NCBI GenBank assembly: GCA_936911875.1
Contig: CAKZGB010000007.1
Span: 124,001 to 188,000 of the forward strand
Direction: 5' to 3'
DNA: 64,000 nt
Origin: an uncultured Lysobacteraceae bacterium
GTDB lineage: Bacteria > Pseudomonadota > Gammaproteobacteria > Xanthomonadales > Xanthomonadaceae
The position numbers were made by a program, and so were the translations under genes. The notes beneath the pieces were generated by a model. That model was not told where the DNA came from. It saw only the letters and a list, made by a program, of their open reading frames with translations, and searched no databases. Below, piece by piece: positions 36,017 to 45,730 of this stretch; the stretch's first letter is position 1; each line of letters opens with the position of its first letter.

Positions 36017-37126
36017 CTAACGCAACAAATCATGGATCAGCGAAACCAGCTCCGCCTCGCGGTTCACATCGGCCTTGCGGAAAATGCTCTTGATCTGTGC
36101 GTTCACCGTCTGCGTTGACGCGTGCCGCTCGCCTGCAATCACCTCACGGGATTTGCCTTGCGCCAGTAGCATGGCCACGGCAGCCTCGGCCGGAGACAGA
36201 CGCAAAGCTGCCTCCAGGATCGGTGTCCGTTCATCGTCAAGCGCATCGCCGGCATGGACCGCCACCATCACCCGCGGGCCGAAACCCAGATTCCATTGCA
36301 AGGAAGGCAAGGTAAATACGTCCACCGCGACCCCTTCGTGCGGCTGGATGCCGTTGCGGATCCAGAGCCGTGCGGAAACCGGCGCATCGGCAGGTGCCAA
36401 CAGGGCCTGGCGCAGAACCCGTTGCAGCATGTCATTTTCCGCCGGCAATTTGGCACTCAGGTGGCCGTTGCGCAGGCGCAGAGCGGTGCCGCGCGAGAAC
36501 CAGCGCTCGGCTGAATCCGTCAGGCCGGCGACGAAGCCATGGGAGTCGAGCAAAATCGTGCGCGTATTCAGCGACTCCAGTGCACCCAGCACTAAGGCGG
36601 CACCCTGATTGGCAATGGCACGCTGGATGCGCAGTGCCGAGAGCGCGGTTCGCGCGCCCTGAGCAAACACTTGGCGGTCGGCCTCGGTGGTCACGCCATC
36701 GGCCTCGCTGCGCAAAACCGCCATGCCGACAAAGTGGTCATCCTTTAAGCTCAGTACCGCCTGGCAACCGTGAAAGGCATCGTACTGTCGGGCAAAATCA
36801 TCGTACACATCACTCTGCATGCGTTTGCGCGCCGCGGCATAGTGGGTTTCGTGCCGGATTTCCAGCGGTGGTGCCAGGCACGCAATGCGCCAGTTCAGGG
36901 CCGCCGACCCCCCATTGATCGCGACAAAATCCTGCTCAAAACGCGGGTCCATGTCGGTCGTTAAATTCAGCGTAATCAGGGACTCATCGCCCACCGCAAT
37001 GAGTTCGCCGTGCGAGGAATGCGTGGCTTTGGCCAAGGCAGAAAGTGCTGTCTCCCAACCGTTGGCTTCGAACGATGCCGCGAGTATGTCTTCTACCAAC
37101 CTGTTAAGAGCATCCGAAGAACCCAT
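36017..37126 (-). CDS. LuxR-type HTH transcriptional regulator
   Basis: 369 residues from MGSSDAL. The last 65 residues are a LuxR/GerE helix-turn-helix (LRLSPAEAAVAMLLAQGKS through TQTVNAQIKSIFRKADV). The N-terminal 300 residues have no recognised sensor signature; they contain PAS/GAF-like alternation and HGCQAVLSLKDDHFVGMAVLRS. The start at 37126 is chosen because a strong GAGAGGGG ribosome site precedes it; an upstream ATG at 37150 lies inside the palindromic site. It is divergent from the autotransporter gene, with 152 bases between starts, so it is the obvious candidate regulator of that gene. Confidence 0.85.
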   Translation of the reverse strand: MGSSDALNRLVEDILAASFEANGWETALSALAKATHSSHGELIAVGDESLITLNLTTDMDPRFEQDFVAINGGSAALNWRIACLAPPLEIRHETHYAAARKRMQSDVYDDFARQYDAFHGCQAVLSLKDDHFVGMAVLRSEADGVTTEADRQVFAQGARTALSALRIQRAIANQGAALVLGALESLNTRTILLDSHGFVAGLTDSAERWFSRGTALRLRNGHLSAKLPAENDMLQRVLRQALLAPADAPVSARLWIRNGIQPHEGVAVDVFTLPSLQWNLGFGPRVMVAVHAGDALDDERTPILEAALRLSPAEAAVAMLLAQGKSREVIAGERHASTQTVNAQIKSIFRKADVNREAELVSLIHDLLR

Positions 37127-37140
37127 AACCCCTCTCTCAG

Positions 37141-37156
37141 TGTGAGCCATCTCACA
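37141..37156. promoter_or_regulatory. Perfect CRP/Clp-like palindrome TGTGA-N6-TCACA
   Basis: The 16-base sequence TGTGAGCCATCTCACA is an exact 6-4-6 inverted repeat and contains both ideal CRP half sites at the ideal spacing. CRP and its Lysobacterales relative Clp bind this motif. It lies 15 bases before the luxR-type start and 123 bases before the autotransporter start. A TCTTAT -10-like hexamer at 37175-37180 would place the site near -40 for rightward transcription. Confidence 0.65.
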
Positions 37157-37278
37157 AACTGCAAACGAATTCGGTCTTATTCCTGAACATACCACGAATA
37201 GGGGATGCCAGTTCATTTACTGACCGTTAATTGTGAAAGCTATCTGTGAATGTGGCCAATGGGCCAAAGAGGGATGCA

Positions 37279-40200
37279 ATGAACACGCGCTATCGTCGCC
37301 CCAGCCTGCTGGCTACCGCCCTGTTTGCCGCCGGGCTTCCTATGTTCCATAGCGCGTTCGCTGCGCCGGTCGGCCGCTTCGTCGGCCCTACGGATCCCGA
37401 GTCAGTAGAGATCAACAATGGTGAAACCGTTACCGGCGACCGCATCGGGCTGGAGTCGGGACGGAGCTCGATCATTGTCACCAACATGGGCACCATTCGT
37501 GGCAATGGCAACCTAGACCCGTTAAATGCGCCATCTGAAGGCGGCATCAATGTCTGGGGTGGGCCGGCAATGATCTCGAATACCGGCTCCATTACCGGTG
37601 CCGGCGTCGGCATCACCACCAACTACTGGTACAACGCGGCGACGGGCCAGCTCGAGGGGCGTGCCCGCAACTCCGAGGTGGTCAATAGCGGCAACATCGC
37701 AGGCGAGTCCAATGATGGCGTGCGTCTGATTGGTGGCGGCACGGTCAGCAACAATGCCGGCGGCACCATCTTCGGCATGGGGGCCCCGGGCGCCGATGGC
37801 ATCTCCATGTATCCCTTCACCGATCAGCTGTCGGCTGATTATCACGCGGTGGTCAACAACGCCCAAGGAGGCATCGTTGCCGGCAACCGCTTTGGTGTGA
37901 TTTTTTCTGCGGGTGGCAGCATTGAAAACGCCGGCACCATCAACGGCAACACGGGCGGTGTCTACATTCAGGGCACGGCCCTGAACTCTGAGGAGCGTCC
38001 CGGCCTGGCGGCCACAGTGAACAATACCGGCAATATCACCGGCGCTAACGAATACGGTGTGGGCTTCGGCAGCGATCTGGTGACGGCGACACTCACGAAC
38101 AGCGGGCAGTTATTCGGTGCCACCTACGGCATCTCGCATGGCTCGCGCGCAGCGCTTACGGTAACCAATCAGGCCGGCGGGCTGATTACCGGGGGCCTGT
38201 CGGGCCTGATCTCCAACGCCACCGGTAGCCTGGTGCTGCTTAACGCAGGCACCATTCGCGGCAACGGCACCTACGATGGCTTTGATGCCCCGCCGGACGC
38301 GGGCGTGGTCCTGCAGGCGGCCAATAATACGCTCACCAACAGCGGGTCGATTTCCGGCGCCGGCGCGGGCATTACTACCGCCTACTTGTGGGACGATGAG
38401 GCGCAAGAACTGCTGTCCCTTGCAGTGGGCACTCGGCTGACCAATACCGGCACGATCTGGGGCGAATCCAACGATGGGGTGCGCTTGATCGGCGGCGGCC
38501 TTGTAACCAACAGCGGTTCGATCATGGGCAGCGGTTCAGCCGGTGCCGACGGCGTGTCCATGTATGCATACAGCGATCAGCTGCAGGCAGATTATTTTGC
38601 ACGCGTTGACAATCAGGCCGATGGCGTGATCAAAGGTGCGCGTCAAGGCATTATTCTGAGCGGCGGCGGCGAGGTCACCAATGCCGGCGAGATCGAGGGC
38701 TACGACGGCGGCATCTTTATTCAGGGCACCGCACTCAACTCAGAATATCGCGGTGGTACCGACGGCAAAGTGACCAATAGCGGCAGCATCGTCGCCACCC
38801 GCAGTGACGGGATAAACGGATATGGCGTAGGATTTGGCAGCGATCTGGCCAGTGCCACACTCGACAATAGCGGCCTGATCCGAGGTGTCGGTACCGCGGT
38901 GTTTCATGGCACCAGTGGTGACACAACCGTGACCAACAGCGCCACCGGGCGCCTGGAGGGCGAAACCGGCATTTCTGCGAGCGGCAGTGGTGCGCTGACC
39001 CTAAACAACGCCGGCCGCATTGTCAGCACCGGCATGTTCACCGGGAACGCACAGGCACCGGCCGATGCCGGCATCAGCGCCTCGGGCAGCGCATTGAACA
39101 TTCAGAACAGCGGCACCATCAGCGCACAGCAAAGCGCCATTCAGACGCAGCTCCATTTTGACAGTGCGACCAATACGCTAATTCCGTTGGCGATTCACAA
39201 CGTCATCGAAAACAGCGGCACGATCACCGGTCAGTTCAACGATGCCATCCGACTGTTTGGCGGCGGCACGATCACCAATAGCGGTACGATCGAGGGCTTT
39301 GCCGGCGGCCAGACCGACGGCATAACGGCACAGGCATTTGCCGGTCAGGACACTAGCGGCAGCTCGATGCTTTCGCATCTGACAAATACAGACACCGGTG
39401 TCATCCGCGGCGTGCGCTACGGCGCGCTGTTGGTCAGTGGCGCCTCGGTCGAGAATGCGGGCCTGATCCAGGGCGGGACGCGCGGTCTAGTCATCGGCCG
39501 GCAGAGCAGCCCCAACAAGGCGGGCTCGCTCCAAAACAGCGGCTCCATCATTGGAGGTGTCGATGCGGATGTGGACACCTTTAGCGGCAGCAACAGCGGC
39601 ATCATCCGCACCAACAACGGCAATGGGTTCTACAGCAGTGGAACCCTGGAATTTACCAACGCCAAGGGTGGCGAGATCGCCGGCTCCCTGTCGGGCGTGT
39701 ACAGCACCGGTGCCAGCGGCTTCCATTTCACCAATGCGGGGACCATTCGCGGTAACGGAGGTTACGATGGCTTTGATGCGCCGCCGGATGCCGGCATCAC
39801 CACGACCAGCGCGGATTCCGTCATCGTCAATAGCGGCACCATCAGTGGCCTAAATACCGGCATTACCACCGCATACTTCTGGGATGCGGCCAACTCCGCA
39901 CTGATCTTCCGCGCCGTCAACACGCAGGTCACCAACTCCGGTTCGATCTGGGGAGACAACAATGATGGCGTGCGTCTGATCGGCGGCGGTACGCTCACCA
40001 ACAGCGGCGACATCACCGGCTATGGCGGTGGCGGCGCCGACGGGGTGTCCATGTATGCATTTGATGGTCAACCTAAAGAGGGTTATGTCGCCAAGGTCAA
40101 CAATCTGACGGGTGGCACCTTAGACGGCATGCGCTACGGCGTGGCGATGTCGGGCGGCGGTTCGGTGGACAATGCGGGTGAGATCGGCGGCGGCGTTGGC

Positions 40201-43200
40201 GGTGTGTACATTCAGGGCACGGCACTAAACGGACAAGACCGTAGCGGTGCTAGTGCATCGGTAAGCAATACCGGCACCATTACCGGTCACCGCACAGTCG
40301 GCATCAGCTATGGTGTCGGTTTCGGCAGTGATCTCGCATCGGCCTCGTTGACCAACAGCGGAGACATTTCCAGTGCGCACTATGGCGTCTATCAGGGCAG
40401 TCGCGCGGCGCTGGATCTAACCAACTCCGAAGGCGGCCACATTGAAGGTGGCAAGTCGGGCGTGGTCGCCGATTCAAGCGGAACATTGCAGCTAGACAAT
40501 GCGGGGGTCATCCGTGGCAATGGCACTTACGATGGTTTCGACGCGCTGCCGGATGCCGGCGTGGTGCTGTCCACGGCGGACTCATCCATCACCAATAGCG
40601 GAACCATTAGCGGTGCGGGCGCCGGTATCACCACGGCCTATCTCTATGACGAGGACACGCAATCGTTGAATGGTCTGGCGGTCGGCACGAGCGTCACTAA
40701 TAGTGGCAGCATCATTGGCGACAGTAACGATGGTGTGCGTCTGATCGGTGGTGGCACCGTCAGTAACTCGGGGACCATCAGCGGCAAGGTCGGCGCCGGT
40801 GCCGATGGCATCTCGATGTATGCATTCTCGATGCAGCCGCAGGCCGGCTACAGTGCATCCGTCAGCAATACCGCTGCCGGTGCCATTGACGGTGCACGCT
40901 TTGGCATCATCATGAGCGGTGGCGGTATGGTGGAGAACGCCGGCGCCATCACCGGTGTCTCCGGTGGCGTTTTTATTCAAGGCTCGGCCAGCGGCACCGA
41001 GTACCGCGGCGGCACGCAAGCCACCGTAATTAACAGCGGCACCATTTCCGGTACCAAGACTACTGTGGGTAACGGCTATGCCGTGGGCTTCGGGTCTGAT
41101 CTCGCCGGCGCCAGTCTGACCAATAGTGGCCATCTCTCATCGGTTGTCAGTGCGGGCGCATTTCTGGGAACCAGTGGTGCCGTCATGCTCAACAACGCAG
41201 GCGGCGTGATCGAGGGCATTTACGGTGTGCTGGCTCAAGGATCCGGCAAGTTGACGTTGACCAACACCGGTACCATCCGGTCCAACGGCGTCAATATCGG
41301 TACAGACTCGGCTGCGAGCGCCGGCATTACCCTGCAGTCCGGCAACGCAGTCATCACCAACAGCGGCACCATTAGCGGGACTCGTCTCGGCATCGTGACA
41401 CAATCGTATTACAACGCACAGACGCAACAATTCGAAAACCGCGCCGTCAATACCACCGTGAACAACACCGGTCTGATTCAAGGCCAGACCGATGACGGCA
41501 TCCGCCTGTGGGGCGGTGGCACCGTCACCAATAGCGGCCGGATTGAGGGCCTTAGCGGCGATAGCACCGATGGGCTGACCATCCAAGCATTTGCGGGGCA
41601 AGATACCTCGGGTTCGACCATGCTCGGTCACGTCACCAACGCTGCCGGCGGTGTGATCAAGGGCGCACGCTACGGTGCACTGGTGGTCAGTGGTGGCGAG
41701 GTCAACAACGCCGGCACCATCGAGGGCGGATTGTCGGGTGTGGTCATCGGCCGGCAAAGCACTGCGGGTAAAGAGGCAAGGTTGACCAACAGCGGTTCCA
41801 TCATCGGTGGCGTCGAGCTGGATGTCGATGTGGCCACCGCCACTAACACCGGCAGCATCGTCAACGCCAAAGGCGCGGCGCTGTCGTCGCTGGGCCAAGT
41901 CCAGTTCACCAATGCGGGGGTGCTGTCCGGTGCTAACGGTACTGCCGCGGTCCTTAGCGCATTCGATGACACCGTGGTGCTCAAGACGGGATCGGTAGTC
42001 ACCGGCGCCATTCGTGCCGGCGATGGCATGGACAGCGTCACGCTGACTGGCACCGGTACAACCAAGTCGGCGACCCAGATGCTCAGTGGGCTGGCCGATT
42101 TTGAGTCGCTGACGGTGAATTCGGGTTACTGGGCAGCTGCGGGTGTGGTGGGTGCCTTCGACACGGTCGATATTCTGAAGGATGGCGTTTTGCAGTTCGG
42201 CACGGTGCTGACACCGGCCGGCACGGCCTTCACCGCGATTCAGAGTGACCGCTGGACCAACGCGGGTCGGATGGTGCTGGATTTTGCCCACAACATTGAG
42301 ATTGACCAGGACAACGGTCCCGTTATCACCGGCGAGGGCAGCATCGAGCTGATCGGTGAGGGCGTAGTAACCTTGTCATCTGACGAGGTCGCCCACACGG
42401 GTGGCACCACCGTGGCCAACGGCGGGTTGATACTGACCGGCACTCTCGCCGGCAATGTCGAGACCAGCGGCGATGGCTTCTTCCAGCTCGGGGTCGGCGG
42501 GACCGAGGGCACGTTTGCAGGCGATCTGCTGAACAACGGCATGTTTGTCTTTAAGCGCTCGGACGATTACGACTTTAACGGCGCCTTCTCCGGCACCGGC
42601 GTGCTCGAGAAATACGGCGCCGGCACGCTGAGCTTTATGGGGGATTACGACTTTACGGGTACCACCACGGTGCGCGACGGGTCGGTACGCATCGGTGGCG
42701 TCATCGATCCGACCACTGAGTTCGATGTGGATGCGGGCACGTTGGATCTGTCGGCCCAGAACCAGACCATTGCCGGGTTGTCGGGCGGCACGACCTCGCA
42801 AGTCGCGATCGGCAGTACGACGCTGGCAGTGAATCAGTCGGGCAATACCGTGTTTTCAGGTGCCATTACCGGTACGGGCAATCTGATCAAGGAGGGCGAC
42901 GGCAAGCTCAATCTGACGGGTACCAACACCTTTACAGGTACCACCACAGTGAATGGCGGTACCTTGGCAGTCAATGGCTCGGTGACCTCGCCGGTCGCCG
43001 TCAACAGCGGCGGTACGCTCGGCGGCAACGGCACGGTCGGCACGACCACGGCCGGCTCGGGCGGCGTGATCGCTCCGGGCAACTCGATCGGTCGGCTGAC
43101 GGTCAATGGGGCGCTGAACTTCGCCGCCGGCTCGATCTATCAGGTTGAGACCAACGCAGCCGGTCAGGCCGATCGCATTGACGCAACCGGTGTCGTAACC

Positions 43201-44442
43201 GTGGCGCCGACGGCGTCGGTCCAGGTGTTGGCCGCAACAGGTACCTACAACCCGCGCACCGACTACACCATCCTGACGGGCGCTGGCGGGGTCTCAGGAA
43301 CCTTTGGAACGGTCAGTTCCGATCTGGCCTTCCTGACGCCGTATCTGCGCTACACCACCAATGCCGTGACCCTGTCGCTGTATCGCAATGACATCAACTT
43401 CGCATCGGTGGCCACTGGCGCCAATCAGGTCAGCATTGCGAAGGCGGTGCAGGCCCGCGGCATCAACGATCCGCTGTACGAATCACTGCTGGCCCAAAAC
43501 ACCAATGGCGCGCAGGCACTCTTTACCGAGCTGTCCGGTGAGCTGCTCGCCAGCAGTGTCACCGCGCTGACCGATGGCAGTGCCGACATCCGCGATGCGC
43601 TGTTGGGTGTGACCCTGCCCGCCGATGTCGGTGGTTTTGTCTGGGGCTCTGCGCTTGGCGGTTCTGCCACCTTTGATGCCAAGGACGGCATGCGCAGTGT
43701 GGATATGGATCAGAACGGCATGCTGGTCGGTGCCGGCATGCGCGGCCAATGGCTGTCGGGTGCGATCGGCATCGGTGGTGGCTCGGCGGATATCACCATT
43801 CCGGGCAGTGGCGACCGCGCCGATGTCCGTTCGCGCCACCTGGTGGCCGAATTGGTGCACGGTGGCGACCGCGGTCTGAAGATTACCGTCGGCGGCGCGA
43901 GCTCCAAGCACGACATGGACACGTTGCGCATGGTGGCCGTAGGCGGTGTGCAGACGCTGACCGGCACGCGTGATGTCACGACGTCGCAATACTTTGCCGA
44001 AGTCGGTTATGGATTTGCCGGCAAGGTGTTGCGGGTGACGCCGTTCGTCCGTGCCGCCAAGATCGCGTCCAAGGCTGATGCCATGGTCGAGACCGGTGGC
44101 GTGGCAGCACTGCGAGTCGGTGCCATTGACCAGGATGTAAGCCAAACCAGCGTCGGTGCACGGCTGCAGTTTGACAACACGCTCTCCGGCGTTCGTCCTT
44201 ATCTGTCGGCGGCGTGGACGCGGACCTCGGGTGACTTGGTGCCGACGGCTGCCGGCAACTTTGCCTCGGGTGGCACGGGCTTTACGGTCAGCGGCATGGC
44301 CATCCCCAAGACATCAACCGAAGTCCAAGCCGGCATTTCACTGCAAACCAACGGCTGGCAGTGGAACGCCGGATACAACGGCCGCCTGTCATCACATCGC
44401 GACGTGCATAGCTTTGCGCTGAACGTGACGTATAAGTTCTAG
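37279..44442 (+). CDS. Giant autotransporter (type Va) with A-A-B-A-A-B passenger
   Basis: 2387 residues. Signal peptide about 1-28 (LFAAGLPMFHSAFA). The passenger (72-1547) consists of six large repeats of 216-255 residues made of beta-helix rungs of the form V-x-N-x-G-x-I-x-G. A non-repetitive part follows (1548-1770), then two passenger-associated transport repeats (about 1774 and 1867: GVLEKYGAGTLSF and NLIKEGDGKLNLTGTNTFTG). The autotransporter barrel (about 2118-2387) starts at GGFVWGSALGG and ends in the expected aromatic residue (ALNVTYKF). No protease or lipase motif is seen, so an adhesin or aggregation role is inferred. The start ATG has GAGGG before it; a GTG 11 codons upstream is less likely. 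Confidence 0.92.
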   Translation: MNTRYRRPSLLATALFAAGLPMFHSAFAAPVGRFVGPTDPESVEINNGETVTGDRIGLESGRSSIIVTNMGTIRGNGNLDPLNAPSEGGINVWGGPAMISNTGSITGAGVGITTNYWYNAATGQLEGRARNSEVVNSGNIAGESNDGVRLIGGGTVSNNAGGTIFGMGAPGADGISMYPFTDQLSADYHAVVNNAQGGIVAGNRFGVIFSAGGSIENAGTINGNTGGVYIQGTALNSEERPGLAATVNNTGNITGANEYGVGFGSDLVTATLTNSGQLFGATYGISHGSRAALTVTNQAGGLITGGLSGLISNATGSLVLLNAGTIRGNGTYDGFDAPPDAGVVLQAANNTLTNSGSISGAGAGITTAYLWDDEAQELLSLAVGTRLTNTGTIWGESNDGVRLIGGGLVTNSGSIMGSGSAGADGVSMYAYSDQLQADYFARVDNQADGVIKGARQGIILSGGGEVTNAGEIEGYDGGIFIQGTALNSEYRGGTDGKVTNSGSIVATRSDGINGYGVGFGSDLASATLDNSGLIRGVGTAVFHGTSGDTTVTNSATGRLEGETGISASGSGALTLNNAGRIVSTGMFTGNAQAPADAGISASGSALNIQNSGTISAQQSAIQTQLHFDSATNTLIPLAIHNVIENSGTITGQFNDAIRLFGGGTITNSGTIEGFAGGQTDGITAQAFAGQDTSGSSMLSHLTNTDTGVIRGVRYGALLVSGASVENAGLIQGGTRGLVIGRQSSPNKAGSLQNSGSIIGGVDADVDTFSGSNSGIIRTNNGNGFYSSGTLEFTNAKGGEIAGSLSGVYSTGASGFHFTNAGTIRGNGGYDGFDAPPDAGITTTSADSVIVNSGTISGLNTGITTAYFWDAANSALIFRAVNTQVTNSGSIWGDNNDGVRLIGGGTLTNSGDITGYGGGGADGVSMYAFDGQPKEGYVAKVNNLTGGTLDGMRYGVAMSGGGSVDNAGEIGGGVGGVYIQGTALNGQDRSGASASVSNTGTITGHRTVGISYGVGFGSDLASASLTNSGDISSAHYGVYQGSRAALDLTNSEGGHIEGGKSGVVADSSGTLQLDNAGVIRGNGTYDGFDALPDAGVVLSTADSSITNSGTISGAGAGITTAYLYDEDTQSLNGLAVGTSVTNSGSIIGDSNDGVRLIGGGTVSNSGTISGKVGAGADGISMYAFSMQPQAGYSASVSNTAAGAIDGARFGIIMSGGGMVENAGAITGVSGGVFIQGSASGTEYRGGTQATVINSGTISGTKTTVGNGYAVGFGSDLAGASLTNSGHLSSVVSAGAFLGTSGAVMLNNAGGVIEGIYGVLAQGSGKLTLTNTGTIRSNGVNIGTDSAASAGITLQSGNAVITNSGTISGTRLGIVTQSYYNAQTQQFENRAVNTTVNNTGLIQGQTDDGIRLWGGGTVTNSGRIEGLSGDSTDGLTIQAFAGQDTSGSTMLGHVTNAAGGVIKGARYGALVVSGGEVNNAGTIEGGLSGVVIGRQSTAGKEARLTNSGSIIGGVELDVDVATATNTGSIVNAKGAALSSLGQVQFTNAGVLSGANGTAAVLSAFDDTVVLKTGSVVTGAIRAGDGMDSVTLTGTGTTKSATQMLSGLADFESLTVNSGYWAAAGVVGAFDTVDILKDGVLQFGTVLTPAGTAFTAIQSDRWTNAGRMVLDFAHNIEIDQDNGPVITGEGSIELIGEGVVTLSSDEVAHTGGTTVANGGLILTGTLAGNVETSGDGFFQLGVGGTEGTFAGDLLNNGMFVFKRSDDYDFNGAFSGTGVLEKYGAGTLSFMGDYDFTGTTTVRDGSVRIGGVIDPTTEFDVDAGTLDLSAQNQTIAGLSGGTTSQVAIGSTTLAVNQSGNTVFSGAITGTGNLIKEGDGKLNLTGTNTFTGTTTVNGGTLAVNGSVTSPVAVNSGGTLGGNGTVGTTTAGSGGVIAPGNSIGRLTVNGALNFAAGSIYQVETNAAGQADRIDATGVVTVAPTASVQVLAATGTYNPRTDYTILTGAGGVSGTFGTVSSDLAFLTPYLRYTTNAVTLSLYRNDINFASVATGANQVSIAKAVQARGINDPLYESLLAQNTNGAQALFTELSGELLASSVTALTDGSADIRDALLGVTLPADVGGFVWGSALGGSATFDAKDGMRSVDMDQNGMLVGAGMRGQWLSGAIGIGGGSADITIPGSGDRADVRSRHLVAELVHGGDRGLKITVGGASSKHDMDTLRMVAVGGVQTLTGTRDVTTSQYFAEVGYGFAGKVLRVTPFVRAAKIASKADAMVETGGVAALRVGAIDQDVSQTSVGARLQFDNTLSGVRPYLSAAWTRTSGDLVPTAAGNFASGGTGFTVSGMAIPKTSTEVQAGISLQTNGWQWNAGYNGRLSSHRDVHSFALNVTYKF
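37492..39741 (+). repeat. Autotransporter super-repeat 1 (units A1, A2, B1)
   Basis: Units start at 37492 (253 codons), 38251 (255) and 39016 (242). A units begin with TIRGNG-x-YDGFDAPPDAG and contain NDGVRLIGGG, ADG-V/I-SMY, FIQGTALNSE and YGVGFGSDL. The B unit has instead IRLFGGGTITNSG, AFAGQDTSGSSMLSH and VIGRQSS. Protein similarity is high, but the codons have diverged, so the duplication is old. Confidence 0.88.
39742..41919 (+). repeat. Autotransporter super-repeat 2 (units A3, A4, B2)
   Basis: Units start at 39742 (255 codons), 40507 (255) and 41272 (216). The order and markers match super-repeat 1: two A units with NDGVRLIGGG and GVGFGSDL-like markers, then a B unit with IRLWGGGTVTNSG, AFAGQDTSGSTMLGH and VIGRQST. 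B2 is about 26 codons shorter than B1, lacking its last part. Confidence 0.88.
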
Positions 44443-45218
44443 GCGTCGAACAGGAACGAGTCCATGGACAGCGTGCGGTAGGTCATGCCGCCCTCGACCA
44501 AGGTGCCGCGGGCAGTGGGGCCGGCGGCACCCATCGCGACGACGAGCGGCAGGTAGTGCTCGTCGGTCGGGTGGGCGCGTTCGGCATACGGTGCCGTGGT
44601 GCGGTAATCCACCAGCGCCTGTGCATTGCCGGTTTCCACCGCCTGCCGGGCCCAGTCCGCAAAGGCTTGGGCATATTCGGGATCGCGAATATCCTGCCGC
44701 AGCTCGTAGAGGTTATGAGTCAGGCTGCCCGAGCCGACGACGAGGATGCCTTCGTCACGTAAGGGCTGCAAGGCACGGCCGAGCGCATAGGCGGTGTGCG
44801 CATTGAGATCGCGTGGCATGGACACCTGGATCACCGGCAGTTCGGCCTGCGGGCGCAGGTAGCGCAGCGGCACCCAGGCGCCATGATCCAATCCGCGCGA
44901 AGGGTCGGCCTTGGCGTCGAGTCCGGCCGTTTGCAGCAAGTCCATCACGCGTTGCGCCAAAGCGGGTTCGCCGGGCGGGTTGTATTGCAGCGTATACAGC
45001 ACCGGCGGAAAGCCGCCGAAGTCATGGATCGTTTCGGGCTGCGGGGTAGTGCCCACCTTGATGCCGATGGTTTGCCAGTGCGGTGAGACCACCACGATGG
45101 CGCGGATGTCGGGGGCCAGCCGTACGCCCAGCGCGATCAGGTTGGGGCCCGAGATGCCCGGCTCGATGGCGAACATCGGCGAGCCGTGGGAGACGAACAG
45201 GGTCGGGAGACGCTTCAT
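44439..45218 (-). CDS. ygiD: LigB-type extradiol dioxygenase (4,5-DOPA dioxygenase/YgiD family)
   Basis: 259-residue class III ring-cleaving dioxygenase related to plant DODA and E. coli YgiD. Likely metal ligands are His11 (SHGSP), His47 (SPHW) and a His in the HPTDEHYLPL stretch; His112 (LDHGAWVPL) and His168 (SLTHNL) are conserved active-site residues. The native substrate is unknown; catecholic compounds are expected. Its stop codon overlaps the autotransporter stop by 4 bases. Family members are cytosolic. Confidence 0.9.
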   Translation of the reverse strand: MKRLPTLFVSHGSPMFAIEPGISGPNLIALGVRLAPDIRAIVVVSPHWQTIGIKVGTTPQPETIHDFGGFPPVLYTLQYNPPGEPALAQRVMDLLQTAGLDAKADPSRGLDHGAWVPLRYLRPQAELPVIQVSMPRDLNAHTAYALGRALQPLRDEGILVVGSGSLTHNLYELRQDIRDPEYAQAFADWARQAVETGNAQALVDYRTTAPYAERAHPTDEHYLPLVVAMGAAGPTARGTLVEGGMTYRTLSMDSFLFDA

Positions 45219-45234
45219 GTGGGGATCATCCTAT

Positions 45235-45262
45235 AAAAAAGGGAGTGCGTGGCCGCACTCCC
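45235..45262 (-). terminator. Intrinsic terminator after doxX
   Basis: Stem GGGAGTGCG / CGCACTCCC (45241-45249 and 45254-45262, loop TGGC). On the minus strand it is followed by six Us, encoded by 45235-45240. It sits between doxX and the dioxygenase, separating their transcripts. Confidence 0.85.
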
Positions 45263-45294
45263 CGGGTACAGATGCGGTGTTCACCGCGAGTCGG

Positions 45295-45687
45295 CTAGGC
45301 CTTAGTGCGGCGTCTGGCCAACCACGTGTCGAGACTAAGGGCGCCCGGTCCATTCGCGGCAAGGATCAGGAAGCCGCCGGCCATGGCCAGGTTCTTAAAG
45401 AAGTTGATGAACTGCGCTTGGTCGCCTAGCTGGTTGTGGAAAATCAGCGCGGAGACGACGGAGAATGCCGCCAGGGCCAGCGCGGTCCAGCGGGTGAACA
45501 CGCCAAAGGCGATGGCCAGGCCGCCCGCCAGTTCCAGCAGAATCACCAGCGGCAGGAGCTGGCCGGGGACACCCATCGAGGCCATGTAGCCCTGCGTCGC
45601 TTCGTAGCCGCCAATCTTGCTCCAGCCGGAGAGAATGAAGATCAGCGACAGCAGGATCCGTCCTGCCAGGCTCAATGCGTTGTTCAT
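45295..45687 (-). CDS. DoxX family membrane protein
   Basis: 130-residue protein with four hydrophobic helices. GRILLSLIFILSGWSKI, LLELAGGLAIAFG, RWTALALAAFSVVSALIFH and FFKNLAMAGGFL are the family blocks. DoxX proteins are linked to oxidative or thiol stress and to quinone or sulfur metabolism in some species, but their activity is mostly unknown. A clear promoter with a palindrome lies upstream, and a terminator follows, so it is a single-gene unit. Confidence 0.88.
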   Translation of the reverse strand: MNNALSLAGRILLSLIFILSGWSKIGGYEATQGYMASMGVPGQLLPLVILLELAGGLAIAFGVFTRWTALALAAFSVVSALIFHNQLGDQAQFINFFKNLAMAGGFLILAANGPGALSLDTWLARRRTKA

Positions 45688-45730
45688 TTGCGCAGGTCCT
45701 GAAATTTGAGGAGAGTGGTCGCTTGATTGC

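Noticed and set aside
37492..41919. Possible CRISPR-like array because of regularly spaced repeats
   Set aside because: The repeats are coding, hundreds of bases long, and form a protein beta-helix; no identical short repeats with unique spacers exist.
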